From: Candidatus Eiseniibacteriota bacterium
GTDB lineage: Bacteria; Joyebacterota; Joyebacteria; Joyebacterales; Joyebacteraceae
Assembly (NCBI GenBank): GCA_030638405.1
Contig: DAOWER010000240.1
Coordinates: 1-6,634, forward strand
DNA length: 6,634 nt
Direction: 5' to 3'
Positions 1 through 6,380 of the stretch are shown piece after piece (position 1 is the stretch's first letter; each line of letters opens with the position of its first letter). A program made the position numbers and the translations under genes. Below the pieces are notes generated by a model. The model did not search any database. It was given only the letters and a program-made list of their open reading frames with translations, and was not told the DNA's origin.

Positions 1-198
1 ACGGAGATGGTCGGCGCGGACATGTCGACCGTTTCGAAGCACCTCTCCGTGCTGCGATCCGCCGGCATCTTGAGCGACGAGAAGAGAGGCTCCGAGGTCT
101 ACTACTCACTCCGTATGGCCTGCGTCCTCGGGTTCTTTGACTGCGTTGAAGCAGTAATCAAAGGGGAGGCGTCCTGTGATCGCGACGGCATCAAGTAG
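1..198 (+). CDS. ArsR/SmtB-family transcriptional repressor, 3' part only
   Basis: This is the C-terminal 65 codons of a winged-helix repressor; the 5' end lies outside the window. The first visible residues (MSTVSKHLSVLRSAGIL) are the recognition helix of the ArsR/SmtB fold. They are followed by the beta-wing (EKRGSEVYYSL) and the start of the C-terminal dimerisation helix. Counting from the first base, Cys41 and Cys48 sit in RMACVLGFFDCV, a cysteine pair often seen in ArsR proteins of this type, and Cys59 lies in the tail. These are possible thiol, arsenic or metal ligands, but the N-terminal sensing residues are not visible. The gene overlaps the next one by 23 bp, so it is very likely the first or an early gene of the redox/permease operon and its autorepressor. 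Family assignment is firm; the inducer is unknown. Confidence 0.9.
   Translation, partial: TEMVGADMSTVSKHLSVLRSAGILSDEKRGSEVYYSLRMACVLGFFDCVEAVIKGEASCDRDGIK
163..169 (+). promoter_or_regulatory. Shine-Dalgarno deciding the GTG start at 176
   Basis: GGGGAGG lies 6 nt before GTG at 176, inside the 3' end of the ArsR-family gene. It supports translation of the lipoprotein from an overlapping start and hence co-expression with the repressor. Confidence 0.65.
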
Positions 199-646
199 AA
201 GGAACGCAATCGCCGCGGCCGCGCTCGCCGCGCTGGTTGCCCTGTGTCTGGGCATATCGGGATGCGGAGGGGAGTCAGGCGAGGAATCTCGATCGGCGGA
301 GGGGGAGGCGGCAAGGTCGGATTCTGCCGGGGTCGCCCTGTCCTCCGACACCGACGAGACCGGCCTGCCCCTCCTCCTGGATCTCGGCTCGACCACGTGC
401 GTGCCGTGTAAGGCGATGGCGCCGATCCTCGAGGAGATGCGCGATACGTTCGAGGGGCAGTTCGACGTTCGCTTCACGGACGTGAAGAAGGACGCAGCGG
501 CCGCGCGGACACACGGCATCAGGATCATCCCAACACAGATCTTCTTTGACGAGCACGGCAATGAGCTCTTCCGACACCAAGGATTCTTCTCGCGCGAGGA
601 CATGCTCTCTACGTGGGAGGAGCTTGGCTACGTATTCAACGAGTAG
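176..646 (+). CDS. Thioredoxin-fold lipoprotein with CVPC active site
   Basis: A 156-residue envelope-anchored thiol-disulfide protein. Residues 1-29 form a lipoprotein signal (SSRRN, then an Ala/Leu-rich core) ending in the lipobox ISG-C, with Cys30 as the predicted lipidated residue. Residues 31-62 are a Gly/Ser/Glu-rich linker. Residues 63-156 are a thioredoxin domain with the active site Cys75-Val-Pro-Cys78-Lys and the cis-proline Pro119 in IRIIPTQIFF. The GTG start is favoured by its Shine-Dalgarno at 163-169 and because it gives a complete signal peptide. The reading frame begins inside the ArsR gene and ends 51 bp before the CcdA-like gene, whose family normally reduces such extracytoplasmic thioredoxins. 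The likely role is receiving electrons from CcdA outside the membrane; its final target is unknown. A cytochrome c maturation (ResA-like) role is possible, but no haem-related gene is nearby. Confidence 0.88.
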   Translation: MIATASSRRNAIAAAALAALVALCLGISGCGGESGEESRSAEGEAARSDSAGVALSSDTDETGLPLLLDLGSTTCVPCKAMAPILEEMRDTFEGQFDVRFTDVKKDAAAARTHGIRIIPTQIFFDEHGNELFRHQGFFSREDMLSTWEELGYVFNE

Positions 647-697
647 GGGTGGAGCCGCGAGAGCGGTCCGGCCCAAGGCCACCGTGGAGGAGGAATC

Positions 698-1396
698 GTG
701 GGAGAACTGTTTGCGGCGCTGACTCGGGCCGTGGAGGGCGCGCCGGCGATCGCCCTCGGAGCATCGTTCCTGTGGGGAATCCTCAGCGTCATTCTGAGCC
801 CCTGCCATTTGGCGAGCATCCCGCTCATCGTGGGGTTCGTTGACGGTCAGGGTCGGATCTCGACCAGACGTGCGCTGCTTCTCTCGCTTCTCTTCTCCAC
901 CGGGATTCTCATCACCATAGCGGCCGTAGGCGCCATCACGGCCGCTGCCGGACGCATGCTTGGAGACATCGGGAGGTACGGGAACTACTTCATCGCGGTC
1001 ATCTTCTTCGTCGTGGGTCTTGCCCTGATGGATGTCATCCCGATGTCGTGGTCGAGCCCCGGTGGCGTCTCGACGAAACGGCGAGGAGGTCTGGCGGCGT
1101 TCGTGCTGGGCCTGGTTTTCGGCGTGGCGGTCGGCCCCTGCACGTTCGCCTACATGGCACCGATGCTCGGCGTAACACTGAACGTGGCCGGGACCAACCC
1201 GGTCTACGGCATGGCTCTCATCCTGGTCTACGGCATCGGTCACTCCTCGGTGCTCGTGCTGGCGGGGACGTTCACCGAGGTGGTCCAGCGCTACTTGAAC
1301 TGGACTGAACGATCTAAGGGCACGGTCATTCTGAAACGTGTCTGCGGCGTGCTCGTCATGCTCGGCGGCGTCTACCTTATCGTCACCGCCTCGTAG
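698..1396 (+). CDS. ccdA: CcdA/DsbD-type transmembrane thiol electron carrier
   Basis: A 232-residue polytopic membrane protein of the CcdA family (DsbD transmembrane-domain type), which moves reducing equivalents from cytosolic thioredoxin to thiol proteins outside the membrane. The two family cysteines are visible: Cys36 in ILSPCHLASIP in the first helix and Cys148 in AVGPCTFAYMAP in the fourth, each followed by the proline-rich turn typical of the family. About six hydrophobic segments can be drawn (roughly residues 16-36, 57-84, 95-113, 131-152, 167-192 and 213-230). The internal pseudo-repeat of three helices each is as expected, and the length is normal for stand-alone CcdA. A GTG start is chosen because AGGAGG at 688-693 lies 4 nt upstream. 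The neighbouring CVPC lipoprotein is the obvious electron acceptor, and the CPKC mini-thioredoxin downstream is a possible cytosolic donor. Confidence 0.9.
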   Translation: MGELFAALTRAVEGAPAIALGASFLWGILSVILSPCHLASIPLIVGFVDGQGRISTRRALLLSLLFSTGILITIAAVGAITAAAGRMLGDIGRYGNYFIAVIFFVVGLALMDVIPMSWSSPGGVSTKRRGGLAAFVLGLVFGVAVGPCTFAYMAPMLGVTLNVAGTNPVYGMALILVYGIGHSSVLVLAGTFTEVVQRYLNWTERSKGTVILKRVCGVLVMLGGVYLIVTAS

Positions 1397-1423
1397 GCGA
1401 GGCTCAACAGGAGTTACAAGCGC

Positions 1424-2725
1424 ATGAGATGGAAGAGCGAGTGGAAGGTCCTTCTCTACATGACGGCCATCTTTCTCGTGGCGTTCTATCTTCCGGCTGG
1501 CCGCGCACGGTTCGACAACGCCGTCATGGAGTCACTTCATCTTCTGCGATCGTACGCGCGCGAGCACGTGCTCATGTGTCTCATTCCGGCGTTCTTCATC
1601 GCCGGAGCCATCGCCGTCTTCGTCAGGCGCGACTCCGTGATGAAGTACCTCGGACCGAGGGCCAACAAGGCGCTCGCGTACGGTGTGGCCTCGATCTCGG
1701 GGTCCGTGCTTGCCGTGTGCTCATGCACGGTTCTTCCACTCTTCGCCGGCATCTACCGCATGGGCGCCGGTCTTGGGCCGGCGACAGCGTTCTTGTACGC
1801 GGGACCCGCCATCAATGTTCTGGCCATCGTATTGACGGCCCGCGTGTTGGGCCCGGAGTTGGGAGCCGCGCGCGCGATCGGAGCGGTCGCCTTCAGTGTT
1901 GTGATCGGTCTCGCAATGCACTTCATCTTCCGGAAGGAAGAACTGGCGAAGGCCGAAATCCAGGCGACGATGCCGGAGCCTGAGGTTGCACGTCCTCTCT
2001 GGCAGAACGCCGTGTTCTTCGCGCTCATGGTAGTGATCCTCGTCTTCGCGAACTGGGGCAAGCCCGCGGACGGGCAGGGCGCGTGGCACGCCATCTACTC
2101 CACGAAGTGGGTCGTCACGTCTGCCGCGGCCGTGGGACTGGCCGCCGTGCTGGTGAGGTGGCTGAGAGTTCCGCTCGGCAAGGTGTTCCTCGCGGCGATT
2201 CCCGTCGCGGTTCTAGCCCTTGCCGTGCCGGCGTACCCGCTGCTGGCGTTTGCGGCGGGTGTCATCGGGCTCTCCGTGGTCGTGAGCACACGCGAGGACG
2301 AGTCCGGGGAGTGGTTCGAGGCGAGCTGGGGATTCGCGAAGCAGATCCTGCCGCTGCTCTTCGTGGGGGTACTCATTGCCGGGCTCCTGCTCGGTCGTCC
2401 CGGGAACGAGGGGCTGATCCCGTCCGTCTGGGTGAGTCGAGCGGTGGGCGGGAACTCGTTTGGCGCGAACCTGTTCGCGTCGGTCGCTGGGGCCTTCATG
2501 TACTTCGCAACCCTGACGGAGGTCCCGATTCTCCAGGGACTGATCGGGAGCGGCATGGGCAAGGGGCCCGCGCTCGCGCTTCTCCTTGCCGGTCCGGCGC
2601 TGTCACTCCCGAACATGCTTGTCATCAGGAGCGTGATGGGTACGAAGAAGACGCTGGTCTACGTTGCGTTGGTGGTCGTGATGGCCACCACTTCCGGAAT
2701 GATATATGGAGCGCTGTTCGGATAG
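1424..2725 (+). CDS. COG0701/ArsP-type permease
   Basis: A 433-residue membrane protein of the permease family that includes ArsP, the organoarsenical exporter. Family signatures are LAVCSCTVLPLFAGIYRMG (Cys99-Ser-Cys101) followed by GPATAFLYAGPAINVLAI in the first half. The second half has the related FATLTEVPILQGL and GPALALLLAGPALSLPNML, the two-fold repeat typical of this fold. About ten hydrophobic segments are apparent, with a charged loop near residues 169-192 (FRKEELAKAEI). It is longer than many ArsP proteins because of extra hydrophobic segments around residues 230-285. The ATG start has AGGAG at 1409-1413, 10 nt upstream. It sits between CcdA and a mini-thioredoxin, an arrangement that recurs in bacterial genomes with an ArsR gene in front. 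The substrate (arsenical, other soft metal or a thiol conjugate) is inferred only from context. Confidence 0.87.
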   Translation: MRWKSEWKVLLYMTAIFLVAFYLPAGRARFDNAVMESLHLLRSYAREHVLMCLIPAFFIAGAIAVFVRRDSVMKYLGPRANKALAYGVASISGSVLAVCSCTVLPLFAGIYRMGAGLGPATAFLYAGPAINVLAIVLTARVLGPELGAARAIGAVAFSVVIGLAMHFIFRKEELAKAEIQATMPEPEVARPLWQNAVFFALMVVILVFANWGKPADGQGAWHAIYSTKWVVTSAAAVGLAAVLVRWLRVPLGKVFLAAIPVAVLALAVPAYPLLAFAAGVIGLSVVVSTREDESGEWFEASWGFAKQILPLLFVGVLIAGLLLGRPGNEGLIPSVWVSRAVGGNSFGANLFASVAGAFMYFATLTEVPILQGLIGSGMGKGPALALLLAGPALSLPNMLVIRSVMGTKKTLVYVALVVVMATTSGMIYGALFG

Positions 2726-2737
2726 GAGAAGACCGAT

Positions 2738-2968
2738 ATGAAGATACAGGTACTGGGCTCTGGCTGCCCCAAGTGCAGGACGCTCACTGAGCGAGTGGAG
2801 GAAGCGGTGGCGGCGCTCGGGCTCGACTGCGAGATAGAGAAGGTCACGGAGATCAACGAGATCGTGAAGTTCGGCGTGATGATGACGCCGGGGCTCGTCA
2901 TCGACGGCGACGTCAAGTCGGTCGGCAAACTACTGTCGGTTGAGGACATCAAGAACCTGCTGAGCTGA
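2738..2968 (+). CDS. Small redox-active disulfide protein (mini-thioredoxin, CPKC)
   Basis: A complete 76-residue cytosolic thioredoxin-fold protein of the small redox-active disulfide protein 2 type (thioredoxin_3 family). It starts directly in the first beta strand (MKIQVLGSGC) and carries Cys10-Pro-Lys-Cys13. The conserved cis-proline is Pro51 in GVMMTPGLVIDG, and the C-terminal helix is VEDIKNLLS; Cys31 is an additional cysteine. There is no signal peptide, so it acts inside the cell. AGGAGA at 2724-2729 overlaps the stop of the permease gene and is 8 nt from the ATG, so translation is probably coupled. Members of this family are commonly encoded beside COG0701 permeases. They may reduce the permease's CSC motif, its cargo, or CcdA; which of these applies here cannot be told from sequence. 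Confidence 0.9.
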   Translation: MKIQVLGSGCPKCRTLTERVEEAVAALGLDCEIEKVTEINEIVKFGVMMTPGLVIDGDVKSVGKLLSVEDIKNLLS

Positions 2969-2992
2969 TGTTGGGGAGCCTTCGATCGCGCG

Positions 2993-3006
2993 TGCACATG
3001 CGTGCA
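2993..3006 (+). promoter_or_regulatory. Palindromic operator-like site O3 (TGCACA-TG-CGTGCA)
   Basis: TGCACATGCGTGCA differs from a perfect TGCACA-N2-TGTGCA palindrome at one base and matches site O1 (6434-6447) at 13 of 14 positions. It lies in the 84-bp gap before the AhpD-like gene. A flanking run (CGTGCACA twice, 2 bp apart) strengthens the symmetry. No convincing -35/-10 pair was found around it. Confidence 0.55.
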
Positions 3007-3040
3007 CAACAGTGTTACCCCCAAGAATGAGAAACCCGTC

Positions 3041-3046
3041 AGGAGG
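3041..3046 (+). promoter_or_regulatory. Strong Shine-Dalgarno deciding a TTG start
   Basis: AGGAGG (extended to AGGAGGTGA) lies 6 nt before TTG at 3053 and 12 nt before ATG at 3059. The spacing favours TTG, although the proteins differ by only two residues. Confidence 0.6.
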
Positions 3047-3052
3047 TGAACC

Positions 3053-3376
3053 TTGCGGATGCTGGCCGAGTTCTTCCCTGAATTCGCAGAACAGCTGGAT
3101 CAGATGGACGAGCTGTACAGGGACAGACGTACAATAGACGAGAAGACCCATCAGTTCATCTGCTTCGCGCTCTCTGTGAGGGCCCGCTCGAAGCCCTGCG
3201 TGCTCAAACACTTCAAGGGGGCCTTGGAAGCGGGGGCCACCGTCAAGGAGCTGGCGTACATACTAGCGCTCGTGATGCGCGAGGCCGCCGGGGCGGACGA
3301 TTGCTGGACGCATGACGTCATCGGCGACTGGAAGGAGATTCTCGCCGGTAACGTCGACTGCGGGTGCGAGAGGTAG
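3053..3376 (+). CDS. Carboxymuconolactone decarboxylase/AhpD-like protein
   Basis: A 107-residue protein of the carboxymuconolactone decarboxylase family, small helical proteins that often have peroxidase or thiol-redox activity (AhpD) and act in the cytosol. The family core is visible at residues 30-75: EKTHQFICFALSVRARSKPC, then VLKHFKGALEAGATVKELAY. In AhpD the active site is C-x2-C-x3-H. Here the second cysteine (Cys49) and the histidine (His53) are kept, but the first position is Ser46. Other cysteines occur at 37, 84 (ADDCWTHD) and in a C-terminal CGC (103, 105). An AhpD-type disulfide relay would need a different partner cysteine. It follows the mini-thioredoxin gene by 84 bp with the palindrome O3 between them, so it may be transcribed with the operon or from its own regulated promoter. 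The substrate is unknown. Confidence 0.85.
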   Translation: MRMLAEFFPEFAEQLDQMDELYRDRRTIDEKTHQFICFALSVRARSKPCVLKHFKGALEAGATVKELAYILALVMREAAGADDCWTHDVIGDWKEILAGNVDCGCER

Positions 3377-3508
3377 TCGCGCGAGGCGCGTGAGCTTGGA
3401 GGCGATGTTGAAGCGCTGGTCATCTACCGTCGGATTCGCGATGAGATTCGCGCGTTCATCGGGACGTTGCCCGGCGGACTCGAGGAATCTGCTTCCACTG
3501 CCAGCTAG
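3377..3508 (+). pseudogene. Remnant resembling the C-terminus of ArsC arsenate reductase
   Basis: Directly after the TAG of the AhpD-like gene the same frame stays open for 43 codons to a TAG at 3506. It encodes a piece containing VEALVIYRRIRDEIRAF and then IGTLPGG. From memory this resembles the last helix of low-molecular-weight-phosphatase-type arsenate reductases (pattern EExLxVYRRVRDEIRxxV). No ATG, GTG or TTG precedes it in this frame, and the catalytic N-terminal part is missing. It is therefore best read as the tail of a deleted arsC gene, or less likely as a read-through extension of the AhpD-like protein. An arsC gene would fit an ArsR/ArsP-type cluster. The similarity is short and was not checked by a search. 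Confidence 0.4.
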
Positions 3509-3526
3509 TGCGTCGCAGGGCGGCAC

Positions 3527-3556
3527 TTGACCGCCGCGCGCCGCTGGTGCTAGCCT
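3527..3556 (+). promoter_or_regulatory. Sigma70-like promoter of the DUF5362-type gene
   Basis: TTGACC (3527-3532) and TAGCCT (3551-3556) are separated by 18 bp, with TG one base before the -10 (extended -10). Transcription would start near 3563, leaving a leader of about 40 nt before the GTG at 3606. A small inverted repeat (GGCGG at 3519-3523, CCGCC at 3531-3535) overlaps the -35 box. It could bind a regulator or weakly end transcription from upstream. Confidence 0.5.
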
Positions 3557-3593
3557 GCCGCGAGTGTCCGCGAGTCCTTCTTGGTCCCAAACC

Positions 3594-3599
3594 AGGAGG
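3594..3599 (+). promoter_or_regulatory. Shine-Dalgarno deciding the GTG start at 3606
   Basis: AGGAGG is 6 nt before GTG 3606. The in-frame ATG at 3564 has no such site and would lie at the predicted transcription start, so it is rejected. Confidence 0.65.
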
Positions 3600-3605
3600 T
3601 GCGAA

Positions 3606-3998
3606 GTGGGAGAGGTTGCGGGAGGCTTCACCCCATCGGGGGGCGACGAGCAGCAGCTCGTCCGTGAGGTCAGCGCTCCGCTGTTCGCGGCGAAGGGTTG
3701 GATGAAGTTCCTCGGCGTGCTCATGATCATCTACGGGGTCCTCATTGCCCTCACGGTCGTGGGCATCATTGTCTGCTGGCTGCCCATCTGGATCGGCGTC
3801 CTTCTCTTCCAGGCGGCAACGGCTGCGGAGTCCACACAGGCGAGCGGCAGCAAGATGGAGCTCTACGGCGCGATGTCGAAGCTGAAAACCTACTTCACCA
3901 TCTACGGCGTGCTTGCTCTGATAGGACTGGTGGTCAGCATCATAGCTATCTTCATCGGAGGGCTGGCTTCGCTGGTCCCGTTCATGAACAACTACTGA
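3606..3998 (+). CDS. Small two-helix membrane protein, DUF5362-like
   Basis: A 130-residue membrane protein of unknown function. Residues 1-30 are polar (GGFTPSGGDEQQLVREVSAP). FAAKGWMKFLGVLMIIYG leads into a first long hydrophobic stretch (about 33-72, probably a hairpin or two helices, with CWLPIWIGVLLF). A soluble stretch follows (73-96, AAESTQASGSKMELYGAMSK), then a second hydrophobic stretch (98-128). The AKGWMKFLG motif, the WLPIW segment and the LKTYFTIYGVLALIG segment are features I associate with the DUF5362 family, which often has an N-terminal polar tail. The chosen GTG has its own Shine-Dalgarno and promoter, so the gene is probably not part of the redox/permease operon. No function can be assigned. 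The reading frame is intact and the 3' neighbour is convergent. Confidence 0.8.
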   Translation: MGEVAGGFTPSGGDEQQLVREVSAPLFAAKGWMKFLGVLMIIYGVLIALTVVGIIVCWLPIWIGVLLFQAATAAESTQASGSKMELYGAMSKLKTYFTIYGVLALIGLVVSIIAIFIGGLASLVPFMNNY

Positions 3999-4028
3999 CC
4001 GCTGATGTGAGACGAGGATCGCTCTCAA

Positions 4029-4054
4029 GGGCCGCTGGGCTTGCCCGGCGGCCC
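4029..4054. terminator. GC-rich hairpin between convergent genes
   Basis: GGGCCGCTGGG (4029-4039) pairs with CCCGGCGGCCC (4044-4054), giving 11 bp with one G-T pair and a CTTG loop. It lies between the stops of the plus-strand DUF5362-like gene (3998) and the minus-strand frame (4073), so it could serve both. Neither side has a good T run, so factor-independent termination is likely but not certain. Confidence 0.5.
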
Positions 4055-4072
4055 GTCTGCGTGGGTGTTCCT

Positions 4073-4267
4073 CTACCGGAGTAGTACCGTTCGCTGCCTC
4101 AGAACCAGATCGCCCGATTCGCATCTCACGAAGTAGACTCCCGCGGCGCACTGACTCCCGTCCGTGTCGACGCCGTCCCACGCGAACTCGTGTCTGCCTC
4201 GTGTGAGCGGAGCGTCGTGCAGCCTCTTCACGCACCGACCGGCAACGTCGAAGACACCGATCACGGC
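4073..4267 (-). pseudogene. FlgD-like/T9SS-type C-terminal domain, out of frame with its gene
   Basis: In a different minus-strand frame from the beta-helix protein, 64 codons encode the typical body of an FCB-type C-terminal sorting domain. It begins AVIGVFDVAGRCVKRL, then has RGRHEFAWDGVDTDG, AAGVYFVRCESG and a final RQRTVLLR before TAG. In intact proteins this is preceded by about 15-20 residues starting with a PNPF-like motif. Here the codons for those residues are absent and the frame changes. The segment has no start codon or ribosome site of its own. It is therefore the detached tail of the upstream gene rather than a separate gene. If translated with that gene it would direct secretion or surface attachment. 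Confidence 0.75.
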
Positions 4268-6138
4268 GCGACTGCCGTCAGCTGGCCGGGCGTCGTGACG
4301 CTTGCGCTCTCGCCGGCGTTCTCCTCGGCGCCGTTCGCGTGGACGGCCGTGAGCTGATACCTGAAAACCGTGGCCGGCCAGACTGTCATGTCGACGAAGC
4401 TGCCAGGTGACGATGATGGGAGAAGCTCGCGGTTCAGCTTGATGAAGTCCCCGCTCTCCTCTGTCGCGCGGTACAGGTTGAGCCCCGAGTAGCCGCCAAG
4501 GCCACCGAGCGTCCATTGCAGAGTCACGGCCTCCTCACTGCACGACGTGACGAAGAGCGCGCCCTCGATGGGACTGTTACAGTTGTCGCAGCCCTGGCCG
4601 AGCGCTCCGATGAGCTCGGTGCAGTCGCGCGATACCGGGAGACACGGCGAGTTCGCGCAGAGCGTGAAATCGTCGCCGTACATGTCGCAGAAGAGCGGGT
4701 CGAGAGAGAAGTTCCCGTTCAGAGATTCCTGGTCGGCTATGCACCCAATCCAGTTCCCCTCTTCGTTTCCGAACACGTCGCTGCAGGCGAGTGAGACGGA
4801 ACTCGTGGAATCGCAGAGCACGGAGCCTCCGGACAGGCTGAAACTCAAGATGCTGTTCTCAACGATAGGGCGGGCGCCCCCCAGGGAAGCGATCGCCCCG
4901 CCGCCCTCGTTGGCGCGGTTTCCGGAGATGGTGCACCCGGTGATGGAGATTCCCAGCGTCTCAACGCACGCGATGCCGCCGCCCGCCTCCCAGGCGTAGT
5001 TCCCCGCGATGACGCAATCAGTGATCTCAGTTGAGCCCTCGTGTGGGTTCCCGCAGCGGACGCCTCCACCACCTCGCTCGGCGACGTTGTCCATAACGAC
5101 GCACTCGCGTAGCGTTCCACCGGCGTACAAGTTGATGCCACCTGCCCACCATCCGGAGTGGTTGCCGACGAACGTGCATCTCTCGAATACGGAGGCTCCG
5201 GTGCAGTCAACACCTCCCGTGTAGTCTCCGACGTTGCCCGAGAATACGCAGTCGGTCACAGTGTTGCCGCTCCAACACTGCATACCTCCTATCAGCTCTG
5301 CCGTATTACCCGCGAAGGTGCATCCTGCTATGGTCGCGTTTCGGCCCAGAATCGCCCCGCCGCCCTGATGAGCGTCGTTGCCCAGGAACTGGCAGCCCAT
5401 CAAGGTCAGCTCGATGCCTGTTGCGTAAACCTCCATACCTCCGCCGTAGGCCGCGGAGTTGTCCTCAAACACGCAATCGATGACCAGGAGACGTCCCCCG
5501 CTTGCGTACAGCCCGCCGCCATCTGCTGCCCAGTTGGAAGAGAACACGCACGCCGAGATGGTTGCGTCCGAGTCTCCGAGGCGAATCCCGCCGCCGTAGG
5601 TGTTACCGTGCGGCCAGCTCGTCTTGGCCGTGTTGTTCGTGAAGATGCAGTCGGTGATCACGGGCGAGCATCCTGTGAAGTCGATCGCCCCGCCGTATGC
5701 GGTTCCTCCCAGATTGTGGGCCACATTCCCTGCGAAGGAGCATCTGACGATGCGAGGAGATGAATCCTCCCAACGCATCCCACCACCGCCGCACGGGCCG
5801 AGTGTGACAAGGTCCAGGCCGCGTGTGATCGTCAGCCCTTCCACAATCGTGGTGCTGTCGGCGCCGGTGCAGTAGAAGGCGCGCCCCAGACTGTCCGCAT
5901 CGACGGTCACACACTCCGGTTGCCCGGTCTCGCTTCTTAGACAGACGCCCGACTTCATGACGATGTCGTGTTCGTAGTACGTCCCGCAGGCGACGAGCAC
6001 GGTGTCCCCGTAGACCGCGGCGTCGATGCCCTCCTGGATGGTGAGGTAGTCGCCGGAGCCGCCGAGGTCGACCGTGATGGTGGTGGCTGATGCCGAGAGC
6101 GCAAGCAGCAGAAGAGGGATGATCAGACAGGTGCGCAT
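4261..6138 (-). CDS. Exported right-handed parallel beta-helix protein, C-terminus lost by frameshift
   Basis: A 625-residue secreted protein. Residues 1-18 are a signal peptide (MRTCLIIPLLLLALSASA). Residues 20-110 open the helix with the common motif GGSGDYLTIQEGIDAAVYGD. Residues 115-455 hold about a dozen coils with the repeated pattern D/GCxFxGNxAxxGGGI. Residues 480-503 are the helix-closing motif DPLFCDM, then DDFTLCANSPCLPV. Residues 524-618 form a fibronectin III-like domain (VTLQWT, then GLNLYRAT, then FRYQLTAV). The frame then ends with TAVAP-stop, exactly where a PNPF-type sorting domain normally begins; the rest of that domain is at 4073-4267 in another frame. The start at 6138 is supported by the signal peptide and by AGGAG (6146-6150) 7 nt upstream. 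The frame stays open a further 136 codons upstream, but that stretch lies over regulatory DNA. Function is probably extracellular carbohydrate binding or a surface structure; no catalytic residues can be named. Confidence 0.85.
   Translation of the reverse strand: MRTCLIIPLLLLALSASATTITVDLGGSGDYLTIQEGIDAAVYGDTVLVACGTYYEHDIVMKSGVCLRSETGQPECVTVDADSLGRAFYCTGADSTTIVEGLTITRGLDLVTLGPCGGGGMRWEDSSPRIVRCSFAGNVAHNLGGTAYGGAIDFTGCSPVITDCIFTNNTAKTSWPHGNTYGGGIRLGDSDATISACVFSSNWAADGGGLYASGGRLLVIDCVFEDNSAAYGGGMEVYATGIELTLMGCQFLGNDAHQGGGAILGRNATIAGCTFAGNTAELIGGMQCWSGNTVTDCVFSGNVGDYTGGVDCTGASVFERCTFVGNHSGWWAGGINLYAGGTLRECVVMDNVAERGGGGVRCGNPHEGSTEITDCVIAGNYAWEAGGGIACVETLGISITGCTISGNRANEGGGAIASLGGARPIVENSILSFSLSGGSVLCDSTSSVSLACSDVFGNEEGNWIGCIADQESLNGNFSLDPLFCDMYGDDFTLCANSPCLPVSRDCTELIGALGQGCDNCNSPIEGALFVTSCSEEAVTLQWTLGGLGGYSGLNLYRATEESGDFIKLNRELLPSSSPGSFVDMTVWPATVFRYQLTAVHANGAEENAGESASVTTPGQLTAVAP
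4840..5800 (-). repeat. Tandem beta-helix coil repeats within the exported protein
   Basis: Degenerate repeats of about 60-75 bp encode successive beta-helix coils, each ending in a GN-x-A-x3-GGG-type turn (for example GNTAELIGGM, GNDAHQGGGA, GNRANEGGGA). They are diverged at the DNA level, so this is an old coding repeat rather than a DNA element. Confidence 0.75.
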
Positions 6139-6380
6139 TGAAGTGCTCCTTATGGGAGAGGGGGGCGAGGAGTAGGACGCAGACACTATCCTATCATGTT
6201 CAAGCCTCCGCGTGGACCATCGCAGAACATTGTCTTGCCGCTCACTCTGAGCTAACAACGGTCGTCTATAATACCATCCGTCGGACATGAGAGCCGGCAG
6301 AGCCACGGGCAGGCATGAGCCTGTCAGACCCGAAATCAGACGACCCGATGGGCCGCTTCCCCCTCTCTCGGGTCGTATCC
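6139..6380. other. Non-coding stretch upstream of the beta-helix gene
   Basis: No supported gene lies here. It holds the AGGAG ribosome site of the minus-strand gene (6146-6150). A TATAAT at 6267-6272 on the plus strand could be a -10 box, but no -35 lies at 16-18 bp. Small inverted repeats are CAGGC-ATGA-GCCTG and CGACCCGA/TCGGGTCG, the latter with a 19-nt loop. No clear promoter for the beta-helix gene could be identified. Confidence 0.4.

Noticed and set aside
275..1243. 322-codon open frame on the minus strand
   Set aside because: It lies opposite the lipoprotein and CcdA genes, whose families are clear. Its Arg/His/Asp-rich translation shows no domain, as expected for a shadow frame in GC-rich DNA.
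2083..2790. 235-codon plus-strand frame inside the permease gene
   Set aside because: It overlaps the conserved second half of the permease in another frame, is Arg/Gly-rich and has no credible start signal.
3456..4235. 259-codon open frame on the minus strand
   Set aside because: It lies opposite the DUF5362-like gene and crosses the convergent hairpin. It is charged low-complexity sequence with no recognisable domain.
4840..5800. CRISPR or DNA tandem repeat array
   Set aside because: The periodicity is that of beta-helix protein coils. Repeat units are too diverged in DNA, and the frame is continuous.
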